Of a stretch of 64,000 bases of DNA, positions 8,091 to 17,362 are shown piece by piece. This stretch comes from Lentisphaerae bacterium ADurb.Bin242 (GTDB lineage Bacteria > Verrucomicrobiota > Lentisphaeria > Victivallales > UBA1829), in assembly GCA_002069785.1 (NCBI GenBank), contig MWCA01000003.1, positions 62,001 to 126,000 on the forward strand, written 5' to 3'. The notes under the pieces were generated by a model. That model searched no databases and was not told the DNA's origin. It saw nothing but the letters and a program-made list of their open reading frames with translations. Position 1 is the stretch's first letter, and the number at the start of each line of letters is the position of its first letter. The position numbers and the translations under genes are program-made.

Positions 8091-9464
8091 ATGGATAAAA
8101 AAAGTATACTTTGCATCGGTGCGGGATATGTCGGCGGCCCCACCATGGCGATGATCGCCGCCCAATGTCCGGAATATAAAGTGACCGTGGCGGACATCAA
8201 TGCGGAACGGATCGCCGGCTGGAATTCGGATACGCTTCCCATTTATGAGCCGGGTCTCAAGGAGCTGGTCGAAAAATCGCGCGGACGCAATCTCTTTTTC
8301 ACGACCGATGTGGAAAAAGGCATCCGCGAAGCCCGGATCATCTTCGTCAGCGTGAACACCCCCACGAAAACCTTCGGTTCCGGCGCCGGAAAAGCCGCGG
8401 ACCTTCAATTCTGGGAAAAGTCGGCCCGTCTGATTGCGGAACAGGCCGGGGAAGACAAGATCGTGGTGGAGAAGAGCACGCTGCCCGTGCGGGCGGCGGA
8501 GGCGATCCACCGGATTCTGCAATCCAATACGAAAGGGCTGAACTTCGCGGTTCTTTCCAATCCGGAATTCCTGGCGGAGGGAACGGCGGTGGCCGACCTT
8601 GAAAATCCCGACCGCGTGCTGATCGGCTCCATGGTCACGCCCGAAGGCCATAACGCCCTGGAGGAACTGGTGGAGATCTATGCGCACTGGGTTCCCCGCG
8701 AAAAAATCCTGACGACGAACGTGTGGAGCAGTGAAATGTCCAAGCTGGTTTCCAACGCCATGCTCGCCCAGCGCATTTCCTCGATCAACAGCATTTCCGC
8801 CCTCTGTGAAAAGACGGGAGCCGACATTTCGGAGGTCTCCCATGCGGTCGGCATGGATTCCCGGGTGGGCTCCAAGTTCCTCCGGGCCGGGGTCGGCTTC
8901 GGCGGGTCCTGCTTCAAGAAAGACATTCTGAATCTGGTGTATCTTTGCGAGTGCTGCAATCTGCACGAGGTCGCGGCCTACTGGGAGCAGGTCGTCCTGA
9001 TGAACGAATATCAGAAACGGCGTTTTGCGGAACGGATCGTCAAGAACATGTTCAATACGATCTCCGGCAAGCGGATCGCCGTGTTCGGGTTTGCGTTCAA
9101 GGCCGATACCGGGGACACGCGCGAATCGCCGGCCATCCATATTTCCGAACTTCTGCTGGGAGAATGCGCCACGCTCGCCATCTACGATCCGAAGGCGCTT
9201 GCAAATGCGAAGGCGGACCTGGCCGGAGCCAAAGGAACCATCGAATATTGCAGTGATCCGTATGAAGCGGCCAAGGACGCCCATGCGATCGCCCTGCTGA
9301 CAGACTGGAAGGAATTTGCCGGATACGACTACCGGAAGATCTTTTCCCTCATGGAGAAGCCGGCTTTCCTGTTCGACGGGCGCAACATTCTGAATCATAA
9401 GGAATTATTTGAAATCGGCTTCAATGTCTATCCGCTCGGCAAGCAGGAATTGACGCATCTTTAA
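8091..9464 (+). CDS. ugd: UDP-glucose 6-dehydrogenase, animal-type sequence
   Basis: This 457-residue enzyme oxidises UDP-glucose to UDP-glucuronate with two NAD+, supplying precursors for capsule or exopolysaccharide. The NAD-binding loop is [13 protein letters not shown] (residues 6-18). The catalytic cysteine is C274 in [19 protein letters not shown], and [16 protein letters not shown] marks the UDP-binding domain. The length, [15 protein letters not shown] motif, VNTPTKTFG loop and [11 protein letters not shown] segment resemble animal UGDH more than the shorter common bacterial Ugd. SD AGGAG precedes ATG 8091. It appears to be transcribed alone; no polysaccharide genes adjoin it. Confidence 0.92.
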   Translation: MDKKSILCIGAGYVGGPTMAMIAAQCPEYKVTVADINAERIAGWNSDTLPIYEPGLKELVEKSRGRNLFFTTDVEKGIREARIIFVSVNTPTKTFGSGAGKAADLQFWEKSARLIAEQAGEDKIVVEKSTLPVRAAEAIHRILQSNTKGLNFAVLSNPEFLAEGTAVADLENPDRVLIGSMVTPEGHNALEELVEIYAHWVPREKILTTNVWSSEMSKLVSNAMLAQRISSINSISALCEKTGADISEVSHAVGMDSRVGSKFLRAGVGFGGSCFKKDILNLVYLCECCNLHEVAAYWEQVVLMNEYQKRRFAERIVKNMFNTISGKRIAVFGFAFKADTGDTRESPAIHISELLLGECATLAIYDPKALANAKADLAGAKGTIEYCSDPYEAAKDAHAIALLTDWKEFAGYDYRKIFSLMEKPAFLFDGRNILNHKELFEIGFNVYPLGKQELTHL

Positions 9465-9603
9465 GGCTGATTTCCTCAAAAAATTCTATTTCCGGCTTGA
9501 TTTTTTCGAATCTGGCGCTCTGTTAAATAGAACACGTCGGATGAAGGGGAACGGGATGGGCCTGTTTCCGTCGTCTCCGACACCAAATGAGAAGGGGGCC
9601 TTT

Positions 9604-9999
9604 ATGAAAAAACCCGAAGTCTTCAAATGCAAGATCTGTGGACTCACGATTGAAGTCCTGACCGGCTGCGAGTGTCCAACACCGGTTCTCTGCTGCGGCC
9701 AGCCCATGAATTTGATGTCGGAGCAGACCGCCGAGTTCAAGACCGAAAAGCATGTGCCGTATCCGACCAAGACCGAAAACGGCACGAAAGTGGTCGTGGG
9801 GGAAAGCATGCCCCATCCGATGGAGGAGAAGCACTACATCGAATGGATCGAGATTGAAAACGGTCCTTATGTGAACCGCAAATATCTCAAGCCCGGGGAA
9901 GCGCCTTCCGCCGAGTTTCATGTTCCCCTCCAGAAGGGAATGATTGTCCGCGAGTTCTGCAACATTCACGGACTGTGGAAGTTTGAAGTAAAAGATTGA
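9604..9999 (+). CDS. dfx: Desulfoferrodoxin (superoxide reductase)
   Basis: A 131-residue two-domain superoxide reductase that reduces superoxide to hydrogen peroxide without producing oxygen. Residues 1-36 are the desulforedoxin domain with Cys9, Cys12, Cys30 and Cys31 for the rubredoxin-like iron centre. The catalytic domain keeps E67, the iron ligands H50, H71 and H77, and C119 and H122 in EFCNIHGLWK. The frame is open to 9541, but ATG 9604 has AGAAGGGGG 6 nt upstream and matches family length. It is the first gene of a three-gene operon with fprA (13 bp gap) and rubredoxin, which passes electrons to it. Such sets are typical of strict anaerobes. Confidence 0.95.
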   Translation: MKKPEVFKCKICGLTIEVLTGCECPTPVLCCGQPMNLMSEQTAEFKTEKHVPYPTKTENGTKVVVGESMPHPMEEKHYIEWIEIENGPYVNRKYLKPGEAPSAEFHVPLQKGMIVREFCNIHGLWKFEVKD

Positions 10000-10012
10000 T
10001 GGGACCGGAATT

Positions 10013-11224
10013 ATGGAGAACTATCTGAAGGCCGTGCAGATCACGGAAAAGGTCTGGTGGGTCGGCGCGATCGACTGGAACCTCAAGGAATTCCACGGAT
10101 ACGAGACCGCCCGTGGAACCACCTACAACGCCTATCTGGTCCTGGCGGACAAGGTCACGCTCATCGATACGGTGAAAGCTCCGTTCAAAGACGAGATGCT
10201 TCAGCGGATCGTGTCCGTGATCGGGGATCCGGCGCGGATTGACTATATCATTTCCAATCACTCGGAAATGGATCATTCCGCCTTGCTGCCGGAAATGATC
10301 GCCGAAGTCAATCCGGAAAAGGTGTTTGCCTCCGTGATGGGGGTGAAGGCCCTGGATGCCCATTTCCGCATCGGCGAACGTCTCACCGCCGTGAAGACCG
10401 GTGACGAAATCAGCCTTGGCAACATGTCCGTGAAGTTTGTCGAAACCAGGATGGTGCACTGGCCGGACAGCATGTTTTCCTATGTCCCGGAACAGAAAAT
10501 CCTGTTTTCGCAGGACGGTTTCGGCATGCACCTTGCCGTGGACAAGCTGTTCGCGGACGAGAATGATTTCTGCGTTCTGGAACAGGAAATGCGCAAGTAT
10601 TACGCCAATATCCTGCTTCCCTATTCGCCTCAGGTCCAGAAGCTTCTGGAAGATTTTCCGGGGCTCGGCCTGGATGCGGCGGTGATCGCCCCGGACCACG
10701 GGCCGGTCTGGCGCGGAGAGCTTCTCGCAAAGCCGTTTGAATTTTACAGGAAATGGTCCGCGCAAGCGCCCGAAAACCGCGCCGTGGTGGTGTACGACAC
10801 CATGTGGCACAGCACGGAAATGATGGCGACGGCTATTGCCGACGGGCTTCGCGCCAACGGGACGGGAGTCAAGCAGATTTCTCTGAATGCCCGTCCCCGG
10901 AGCGAAGTGATTACCGATGTCCTTTGCGCGGGCGCCCTGATCGTGGGATCGCCCACGATCAACAACCAGATGTATCCCGTGGTGGCGGATGTTCTCTGCT
11001 ACGTCCGGGGGCTGCGTCCGAAAAATCTGCTGGGCGCGGCGTTCGGTTCCTACGGATGGAGCGGAGAGGCGATCGCCCAGATCAACGAGCAGCTTGCCGC
11101 CATGAAGACGGAGCTTGTTTCGGAAGGTCTCAAAGTGAAATATATCCCGACCGATGCCGATCTGAAAGCCTGTTTCGACCTGGGTGAAAAGATCAGTAAA
11201 ATGTTGTCGGAAAAAATCAAGTAA
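10013..11224 (+). CDS. fprA: FprA-family A-type flavodiiron protein
   Basis: A 403-residue flavodiiron protein that reduces oxygen to water (or nitric oxide to nitrous oxide) using electrons from rubredoxin. The N-terminal half is a metallo-beta-lactamase-like diiron domain with the ligand motif H83-x-E85-x-D87-H88 (NHSEMDHS). Later ligands lie in MVHWPDSMF and APDHGPVW. From about residue 255 there is a flavodoxin domain with the FMN loop YDTMWHSTEMMA. It has no fused rubredoxin; a free one is encoded 26 bp downstream, which fits the class A type. It lies between superoxide reductase and rubredoxin in one operon. Confidence 0.93.
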   Translation: MENYLKAVQITEKVWWVGAIDWNLKEFHGYETARGTTYNAYLVLADKVTLIDTVKAPFKDEMLQRIVSVIGDPARIDYIISNHSEMDHSALLPEMIAEVNPEKVFASVMGVKALDAHFRIGERLTAVKTGDEISLGNMSVKFVETRMVHWPDSMFSYVPEQKILFSQDGFGMHLAVDKLFADENDFCVLEQEMRKYYANILLPYSPQVQKLLEDFPGLGLDAAVIAPDHGPVWRGELLAKPFEFYRKWSAQAPENRAVVVYDTMWHSTEMMATAIADGLRANGTGVKQISLNARPRSEVITDVLCAGALIVGSPTINNQMYPVVADVLCYVRGLRPKNLLGAAFGSYGWSGEAIAQINEQLAAMKTELVSEGLKVKYIPTDADLKACFDLGEKISKMLSEKIK

Positions 11225-11250
11225 AAATTTTTCAGTAAAGGAGAATGGGA

Positions 11251-11409
11251 ATGGACAAATATGTTTGCGATGCTTGCGGTTATGTATATGATCCCGCCAA
11301 AGGCGATCCGGACAACGGCGTTCTGCCGGGAACCCCGTGGGAAAAGGTCCCGGACACCTGGGTCTGCCCCGAATGCGGCGCCCCCAAGGATCAGTTCTCC
11401 AAACAGTGA
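11251..11409 (+). CDS. Rubredoxin
   Basis: A 52-residue rubredoxin. The two CxxC iron-binding pairs are Cys6/Cys9 (CDACGYVYD) and Cys39/Cys42 (CPECGAPK), with the conserved [15 protein letters not shown] between them. It is the electron donor for the flavodiiron protein and the superoxide reductase encoded just upstream. ATG 11251 follows AAAGGAGAA at a suitable distance. A strong hairpin follows at 11475, so it is the last gene of the operon. Confidence 0.95.
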   Translation: MDKYVCDACGYVYDPAKGDPDNGVLPGTPWEKVPDTWVCPECGAPKDQFSKQ

Positions 11410-11474
11410 GGCCGGGGGAGTTTCCCCTGCGCCATGAGAATAGGGGTGAGCTCCCGTCAAAGGGATAACCCCCC

Positions 11475-11510
11475 GGGTGGAAAAACCTTCAGAAGGAAAA
11501 TTTTCCACCC
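11475..11510 (+). terminator. Terminator of the dfx-fprA-rubredoxin operon
   Basis: GGGTGGAAAA (11475-11484) pairs perfectly with TTTTCCACCC (11501-11510). The loop itself contains a small CCTT/AAGG stem. A pyrimidine-rich tail, GCCTTTTCCTTTCC, follows. It lies 65 bp after the rubredoxin stop. Confidence 0.65.
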
Positions 11511-11854
11511 GCCTTTTCCTTTCCAGCAGAATTCACAACGGTGTAAGCCGGTGTGAAATAACGGCTTGTGCGGTTTTTGTGCGGCATCTTTTCTGAAAGT
11601 TTTCCGGCTGCCGGTCTCTCTCCTTGATCCCGTTCCCGCATTTTGGCGGACAAGCGGTCGTCATGCCGCATGAATTCCCGGATTCTATCACTCCTCCGAT
11701 GCAAAACATCCTTTTCATCTTTTTTGACTTCCATTTTCCCTGAAGAGGGTGCAGACGTGCGCGCGCCGTGCATGGTTTTGTACGGTTTGAGCACGGTAAA
11801 AAGGATGAACCTCTTATTTTCCGGAAAAAATTTATGCATGTCTATGATCCCCGA
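11511..11854. other. Intergenic region with no recognised feature
   Basis: About 340 bp between the operon terminator and the next promoter. Short frames exist on both strands but show no family resemblance, no good ribosome sites and no tRNA-like fold. I see nothing supportable here. Confidence 0.4.
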
Positions 11855-11882
11855 TTGACATTTCTCCGGAGAAATTTATAAT
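11855..11882 (+). promoter_or_regulatory. Consensus promoter with palindromic operator in the spacer (cassette 1)
   Basis: TTGACA (11855-11860), a 16-bp spacer and TATAAT (11877-11882) are both perfect consensus hexamers. ATTTCTCCGGAGAAAT (11860-11875) is a perfect 16-bp palindrome filling the spacer, so a dimeric repressor there would exclude RNA polymerase. The regulator encoded 26 bp downstream is the obvious candidate. The same arrangement recurs at 16202-16229 ahead of its paralogue. Confidence 0.75.
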
Positions 11883-11907
11883 TATAGGCAGGGAAGGAGC
11901 GGTTTTC

Positions 11908-12996
11908 ATGGTGAAAGTGAGCAACGAGGTCCGGAAAAAACAGATCGAAGAAGCGAAATCGTTTCTGGCACGGTGTATCACGGGAACACAGCCGGGAGAT
12001 AAACTGCCATCCCTGCGGGACATGGTCGTGCAGAGCAAGACCTCCCGGTCCGCTGTCGAAAAAGCGGTTTGTCACTACGAGAAAGAAGGGCTGATCCGCT
12101 GTGTTCCGAGCAGCGGAATCGTCCGGGAGGGCCTTCCGAATTCCAAAAACAACATCATCGACGTGATTGCCTGTCATGACTCCGGGTACATGAGTACGCC
12201 CAATGCGTTTCACCGATATTTTGTGAATTATCTGCATGAAATCGTTTCAAGGGAAGGATATGCCATCCGGCTCCACAGTGTCAAAGATACCGATTACCTG
12301 CGGGAATACGACCGGATCGCGGAATTGAAAGACAGCTGCGGATTCATTCTTATGTCCGTGAGAATTAACGAGATCGTGGATATCTTCAAAAGGGTATCCA
12401 ACCCGTTGGTGTGCGCATTTCCGCAAACGCCCCTTCGGGAGGTTGCCCGGCTTCTGGATGTGCCGCTCATCGAAAAAAGTCTCGAATATCTTTATGGTCT
12501 GGGACATCGCCGGATTGCCTATCTGTCTTCCTTTGACGAGGCCTCTTTTACTTATGTTGCCCATTGCCGGGTTCTGGAATACTATCGGTTTATGGCTGTA
12601 CACGGAATCGGAATCAATCCCTGTTGGCTTCAGAGCGCGGCATGGTCTGAAAAGGATGCGCGAGTGTGTCTGCAAAATATTTTTTCTTCCGATCCCCTCC
12701 CGACCGTTCTTATTGTCATGGACATTCAGGTTCCGCTGGTTTATTCCTTCCTGATGGAGAATGGAATACGGGTTGGACATGACATCGGTGTTTTTGCGAT
12801 GGACGGCATGCCGGAAAACAACCAGCTGTATCCGAGTGTCGCCTCCGGGTTCAACCCGCGCGATATTGCCGCCATGAAAGTCTGGGGGCTGTTTCAAAAA
12901 CAGCTGAACGGCAAAAAATGTACGGAATCCGTTTATAACGATTTTCAAATCAAGAAAGGAGAGTCCCTGTATGCCATTCAGAAAAATGAAAAATAA
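11908..12996 (+). CDS. GntR/LacI hybrid transcriptional regulator (cassette 1)
   Basis: A 362-residue regulator. Residues 5-75 form a GntR-type winged helix ([34 protein letters not shown]). The rest resembles the LacI effector domain ([42 protein letters not shown]), an AraR-like architecture. A sugar-responsive repressor is likely. It is collinear, without gaps, with the protein at 16253-17341, and roughly four fifths of positions are identical by eye. Its third-position bases are more A+T-rich than its paralogue's. AAGGAG precedes ATG 11908. The pseudopilin gene starts 22 bp after its stop, so regulator, pilin and enzyme probably form one operon. Confidence 0.85.
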   Translation: MVKVSNEVRKKQIEEAKSFLARCITGTQPGDKLPSLRDMVVQSKTSRSAVEKAVCHYEKEGLIRCVPSSGIVREGLPNSKNNIIDVIACHDSGYMSTPNAFHRYFVNYLHEIVSREGYAIRLHSVKDTDYLREYDRIAELKDSCGFILMSVRINEIVDIFKRVSNPLVCAFPQTPLREVARLLDVPLIEKSLEYLYGLGHRRIAYLSSFDEASFTYVAHCRVLEYYRFMAVHGIGINPCWLQSAAWSEKDARVCLQNIFSSDPLPTVLIVMDIQVPLVYSFLMENGIRVGHDIGVFAMDGMPENNQLYPSVASGFNPRDIAAMKVWGLFQKQLNGKKCTESVYNDFQIKKGESLYAIQKNEK

Positions 12997-13018
12997 AAGC
13001 AGAGAAGGAGGATGGAAA

Positions 13019-13660
13019 ATGAAGTGGAGATTTACCTTGGTAGAACTCCTGATCGTCATTGCGATCATCGCCATTCTGGCCTCTCTTCTCCTTCCCGCAC
13101 TGAACTTTGCCCGGGAAGCCGCCCGCAAGGCAAAATGCGTCGGCAATCTGAAACAGATCGGTCTGGCGTTCCACCTGTATCTGGACGACTACAGGGAATA
13201 CTTCATTACGGGCTGGATGGACAATTCCTCTTCGATCATGTGGCTGGTGTATCTTACACGCACTTCCATGCCGGGGAAGAGAAACACAGCCGGGTTCAAC
13301 GAAAAGGCTTTCACGTGTCCCACCGAACCGGAAGGGCACGGTTACTTCGGAGACGGTTCAACCCTCTGGAAGTACAGCCACTACGGCATTAATTCGCGTC
13401 TGACAGGAGAGTATGCGACCCGGAGACGCGCCACCTGCGTGACAAAACCCGCCCTTGCAACGATGACCGGTGAACACAACCAGAAAACCACGTACCGCTA
13501 CACGTATATTTCCCAGGCGAATTTCCGTCACAGCGCGAAGAACAACTTCACTTGTTTTGACGGACACGTCGGGTCGCAGCGGAAGGACGAATTCATTGAA
13601 CGCGCAAATGGAGGGGGAACCTCTTACGGGCGCCTGAATCTCGGATTTACCGCCGATTGA
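13019..13660 (+). CDS. DUF1559-type pseudopilin (cassette 1)
   Basis: A 213-residue type IV pilin-like protein. The N-terminus [20 protein letters not shown] carries the prepilin peptidase motif and the hydrophobic assembly helix, with the Glu at mature position 5. A long helix then leads to a globular domain with FTCPTEPE (a CP motif shared by the other pseudopilins here) and a late FDGHVGS motif. The frame opens at 12971, but ATG 13019 has AAGGAGG 7 nt upstream and gives the normal short leader. It is exported, then probably membrane-anchored or assembled. It lies between the regulator and a large secreted protein; the pairing suggests it serves that partner, which is inference. Confidence 0.88.
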   Translation: MKWRFTLVELLIVIAIIAILASLLLPALNFAREAARKAKCVGNLKQIGLAFHLYLDDYREYFITGWMDNSSSIMWLVYLTRTSMPGKRNTAGFNEKAFTCPTEPEGHGYFGDGSTLWKYSHYGINSRLTGEYATRRRATCVTKPALATMTGEHNQKTTYRYTYISQANFRHSAKNNFTCFDGHVGSQRKDEFIERANGGGTSYGRLNLGFTAD

Positions 13661-13700
13661 ACTTCCACAGGAAAAATATTTCAGGAAAGGACTTTTTCTC

Positions 13701-16016
13701 ATGCATCGAAAATGGTTGTTGCTTACCCTTCTGATCCCGGCCGTTCTTTGCGCCCAGCATAAAAACGGCAAGGATGCCGATCCAAACGATCTGCCCCAGA
13801 AATCCCAGCTCGCGCGGACGCCGATCCCCGAAATCGCCGAATACCGGAAACTCTGGTTCGAGCGCACGAAAGGGGTCAATCTCGCATTGGGAAAACGGGT
13901 CGAATTCTCCATCCGCCCCGGCTTCCGGCTGACCCGGAAAGACGGCACGGACCCGTTCGATCTGACGGATGGAAAAATCTCGAAAGACCGGAATGAACTC
14001 ATCTGGTTTGATTCCGGCGCGGTCGGATGGTGGATCTACGAGGGCGCAATCAACGGGGTGAATCTGCTGGTGGACCTCGGAAAAGAGGAAGATGTCTCCA
14101 CGATCGTCATCCGCGCGCTCGGCGGACGCGAACAGGTGCCGATGGCATTTCCGGGGCGTTTCGAGGCGTTCGTCTCGCGCGACGGCAAAAATTTTTACAG
14201 GACCGATTTCAAGCAGGGAGTGTCCGGCGGCGAAACGGAACTTGCCGGCCGGAAGACGGCTTATTATTTCGATGAATCGGGAAAACGCTCGTTCGTCTAT
14301 CCGATGGAACTGGAAGTGAATGCCTCCACCCGCTATGTGGGGCTGACGGTCACCGGAGCGGCCGACTCTTTCTTCACGGACGAGCTGGCGGTCATGAAGG
14401 CGGAAAAGAAAGGTCCCGGCTTCAATGCGGCGTATGCCGGAATACTGGAAGCCTTTCCGATGAAGGGAATTGCGGTCGGACCGCGTTTGAAGGAACTGAT
14501 CGTCAGCCGCGGGGTCGTCGCGCCGAACCATTTTGTTGTCAAGGACATGCGGGAAAAGAAAGACCGCACCGGAACGATCACTCTCAAGATCGAGGTTCCC
14601 GGGGGGATCGAACTCCTGTTCCCGAAAGCGGATTCCGCGGAGGACCGTCCCGGCGGAAGGAAACTTTTCACCCTGAAAACACACGTGAACCAATCCCGCA
14701 CGTCGGCGGTCTATTTTCGGGTGCTTCCCTCCTTCCGGCAGACGCCGGATGCACATGCCGGGATTTTTGCGGAAGCGGAAGGATATGAACCGGTCAGGAC
14801 GTCCGTGCCGGTTGGTGTCATCGACATTCCGGAGGTGCCGCGGTACAAGAGGATGAACTTTTCGGTCTGGGGCAACTATCCGGAGGAACTCCTCGGGGAA
14901 TTCGCAAAGCTCGGTTTCAACGGAGTGACGGTGTTCCCCTACCGGTGGAGAGGAAAAGATGCGGAATTCCAGGCATTCATCCGGCAGGCGCGGCAGCTTG
15001 GATTCACGATCAACATGATCGGCGTATTCGGCTATACTCCGGATAGGGGAGTGAATATTCCAAAGGAACGGAGCCACGAAGTCTGTTCCGATCTCGTGGA
15101 CGGAAAGAAAAGCGTCAAGTCCTGTCCCGCATACCGGGGCGAATTTTACCGCCGGGCGCTGGAGGGGTACCGCAAGCGTATTGAAACGGCATTGTATCCG
15201 GATATCATCCTGAACGACTTCGAAGGTTTTTCTTCCTATATCCGCGAGGCGCCGTACTGCAGATACTGTCAGGAGGGAATGAAGAAGACCGGCTTGAATC
15301 TCAAGGATTTCCTCGCACAGTGCGGTACGGAAATCGCCGCCGATCTTCACAAGGAAGTCGAGGAAGCCTACAAAGGACGCAGAATGCCCGGGATCGCCTA
15401 TTACAATATCATCCCGGGACGTGTATTCCAGGATGTTTTTGATTTCCGCAAGCTGTACGGGAAATACACGTTCTTCGCTCAACCGGTCTGCTATCTTGCG
15501 GGCGACATGGTCGAGTTCCATGAACGCATCGCCGGTTCCCGGAAACTCATGAAGGACAATCGCGTCTTTCCCTGGCTGACCGCCGGAACGTACGGTGAAT
15601 TCGAGCCGGAAAAGATTGAATTCCAGCTTCTCGAAACTCTCCTGAACGGCGGCTGCGGCGGCTGTTATTTCTATTTCGCCGACTTCGATACGCCCCGTGA
15701 TTTTTATTTCCATGCGAAAGCGTTGAAAATGTTGCAGCCTTATGAGTCGTTCCTTCTGGAGGGAACCCCGTTTTTCGAACTGCCGGGCACGAATGGGGCA
15801 CACACGGTCTCGGCGGTCCGGAACGGAAAAGAACTGATGATCCTGGTCGGAAACTATCGCTCCGCCGCCGCGAAAAACACCCTTACCCTTCCTTCGGATA
15901 GCATTGTTTCGGTCCGGGACATCCGCGATGGAAAGCCGTTTTCCCTTCAAGGGGCCCGACTCTCTTTCGAGGTCCCCAAAGGAGATGTCCGCCTGTTTCT
16001 GGTCCTTTTCCGCTGA
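13701..16016 (+). CDS. Secreted discoidin-domain and TIM-barrel protein, putative glycoside hydrolase
   Basis: A 771-residue protein with signal peptide MHRKWLLLTLLIPAVLCAQ. Residues 55-235 resemble an F5/8-type (discoidin) carbohydrate-binding domain: NLALGKRVEFS, DGKISKD, GWWIYEGAINGVNLLVDLG and the closing FTDELAVM. A beta-sandwich follows to about residue 380. Then comes a barrel-like region starting NFSVWGNYPEELLGEFAKLGFNGV, with the acidic segment LNDFEGF and a CRYCQ cysteine pair nearby. The family is not recognised; DFE may hold the catalytic acids. It is the last gene of cassette 1, 40 bp after the pseudopilin. A polysaccharide-degrading role is inferred from domain style and context. 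Confidence 0.6.
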   Translation: MHRKWLLLTLLIPAVLCAQHKNGKDADPNDLPQKSQLARTPIPEIAEYRKLWFERTKGVNLALGKRVEFSIRPGFRLTRKDGTDPFDLTDGKISKDRNELIWFDSGAVGWWIYEGAINGVNLLVDLGKEEDVSTIVIRALGGREQVPMAFPGRFEAFVSRDGKNFYRTDFKQGVSGGETELAGRKTAYYFDESGKRSFVYPMELEVNASTRYVGLTVTGAADSFFTDELAVMKAEKKGPGFNAAYAGILEAFPMKGIAVGPRLKELIVSRGVVAPNHFVVKDMREKKDRTGTITLKIEVPGGIELLFPKADSAEDRPGGRKLFTLKTHVNQSRTSAVYFRVLPSFRQTPDAHAGIFAEAEGYEPVRTSVPVGVIDIPEVPRYKRMNFSVWGNYPEELLGEFAKLGFNGVTVFPYRWRGKDAEFQAFIRQARQLGFTINMIGVFGYTPDRGVNIPKERSHEVCSDLVDGKKSVKSCPAYRGEFYRRALEGYRKRIETALYPDIILNDFEGFSSYIREAPYCRYCQEGMKKTGLNLKDFLAQCGTEIAADLHKEVEEAYKGRRMPGIAYYNIIPGRVFQDVFDFRKLYGKYTFFAQPVCYLAGDMVEFHERIAGSRKLMKDNRVFPWLTAGTYGEFEPEKIEFQLLETLLNGGCGGCYFYFADFDTPRDFYFHAKALKMLQPYESFLLEGTPFFELPGTNGAHTVSAVRNGKELMILVGNYRSAAAKNTLTLPSDSIVSVRDIRDGKPFSLQGARLSFEVPKGDVRLFLVLFR

Positions 16017-16201
16017 AAATCCTCCGCGTATCCGTCCATTGCACCTTCTTTCCCCGCAGCGGGCGGATTTCCCCGCATTGATCCGGAGAAACGGAAAGGA
16101 AAAACCGCCCGGGAATGCAAATTCCGGCACGGTTTGTGCACAGATGAAAAGATCAAAAATCATTTTTTCAGGAAAAAAAATCTTTTCCCTTTCTTCCGGG
16201 A

Positions 16202-16229
16202 TTGACATTTCTCCGGAAAAATCTATAAT
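16202..16229 (+). promoter_or_regulatory. Consensus promoter with operator in the spacer (cassette 2)
   Basis: TTGACA (16202-16207), 16 bp and TATAAT (16224-16229). The spacer motif ATTTCTCCGGAAAAAT (16207-16222) differs from the perfect palindrome at 11860-11875 at one base. Conservation of operator, spacing and both hexamers suggests that either paralogous regulator may bind both sites. Confidence 0.72.
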
Positions 16230-16252
16230 AAAACCAGAAAAGGAGCATTTTC

Positions 16253-17341
16253 ATGGGAAAAGTCCGCAACGGCATACGGAAAAAACAGATCGAGGAGGCC
16301 CGGTCGTTTCTGGCGCGGTGCATTACCGGCACCCAGCCGGGGGACAAGCTTCCCTCCCTCCGGGATATGATCGCGCAGAGCAAGACGACCCGGTCCGCCG
16401 TGGAAAAAGCGATCCGCTACTACGAAGAGGAAGGGCTGATCCGCTGTATTCCGAGCAGCGGGATTCTCCGGGAAGGTCTTCCGAATTCCAAAAACAACAT
16501 CATCGACGTGATTGCCTGCCATGACGCGGGCTACATGAACACGCCCAATGCGTTTCACCGTTATTTCGTGAACTATCTGCATGAGATCGTTTCGAGGGAG
16601 GGATATGCGATCCGGCTTCATTGTGTCCGGGACACGGATTCCCTGCGGGAATATTACCGGCTCGCGGAGCTGAAAGACAGTTGCGGATTCATTCTGATGT
16701 CCGTAAAAATCAGCGAGATCGTGAATATTTTCAAAGAGACGTCCAAGCCGCTGGTGTGCGCGTTCCCGCAGGCGCCTCTCCAGGAGGCGGCCCAGCTCCT
16801 GGATGTTCCGCTCATCGAAAAGAGCCTCGAATACCTTTATCAGATGGGACACCGCCGGATCGCCTATATGTCCACCCTGGATGAAGTCTTTTTCACCTAT
16901 GTCGCTCATTCCCGGGTCCTGGAATACTACCGGTTCATGGCTGTCCACGGAATCAAAATCAATCCCTGCTGGGTTCAGAAGGCGGCATGGTCTGAAAAGG
17001 ATGCGCGAGTGTGTCTGCAAAATATTTTTTCCTCCGAGCCGCTGCCGACCGTCCTCATCGCCATGGATACCCAGATCCCGCTGATTTACTCCTTCCTGAT
17101 GGAAAACGGGTTTCAGGTGGGACAGGACATCGGGGTTTTCGCCATGGACGGCATGCCGGAAAACAATCAGTTGTATCCAAGCATCGCTTCCGGATTCAAC
17201 CCGCGCGACATTGCCGCCATGAAAGTCTGGGCGCTGTTCCAAAAACAGCTGGACGGGAAAAAATGCACGGAATCGGTCTATAACGATTTCCAAATCAAGA
17301 AAGGAGACTCTCTCCATGCAATTCAGAAAAGCGGGAAATAA
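16253..17341 (+). CDS. GntR/LacI hybrid transcriptional regulator (cassette 2)
   Basis: Paralogue of the regulator at 11908-12996, also 362 residues and collinear without gaps. It has the GntR winged helix at residues 5-75 and the LacI-like effector domain after it. The stretches [20 protein letters not shown] and [11 protein letters not shown] are identical in the two proteins; differences are mostly conservative and spread along the protein. The 3' end, including the segment around [16 protein letters not shown], is also shared. AAGGAG precedes ATG 16253. It heads cassette 2, with the pseudopilin 21 bp downstream. The close pair implies recent duplication of the regulator with its promoter but without the payload genes. 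Confidence 0.85.
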   Translation: MGKVRNGIRKKQIEEARSFLARCITGTQPGDKLPSLRDMIAQSKTTRSAVEKAIRYYEEEGLIRCIPSSGILREGLPNSKNNIIDVIACHDAGYMNTPNAFHRYFVNYLHEIVSREGYAIRLHCVRDTDSLREYYRLAELKDSCGFILMSVKISEIVNIFKETSKPLVCAFPQAPLQEAAQLLDVPLIEKSLEYLYQMGHRRIAYMSTLDEVFFTYVAHSRVLEYYRFMAVHGIKINPCWVQKAAWSEKDARVCLQNIFSSEPLPTVLIAMDTQIPLIYSFLMENGFQVGQDIGVFAMDGMPENNQLYPSIASGFNPRDIAAMKVWALFQKQLDGKKCTESVYNDFQIKKGDSLHAIQKSGK

Positions 17342-17362
17342 CCACAAAAACGGAGGACGGAA

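Noticed and set aside
9497..9530. Promoter before desulfoferrodoxin using TTGATT and TAAATA
   Set aside because: The spacing is about 21 bp, too long for a standard promoter; no better pair was found by eye.
13647..16208. 853-codon minus-strand frame opposite the cassette 1 secreted protein
   Set aside because: Antisense shadow; the plus-strand gene has a signal peptide and recognisable domains.
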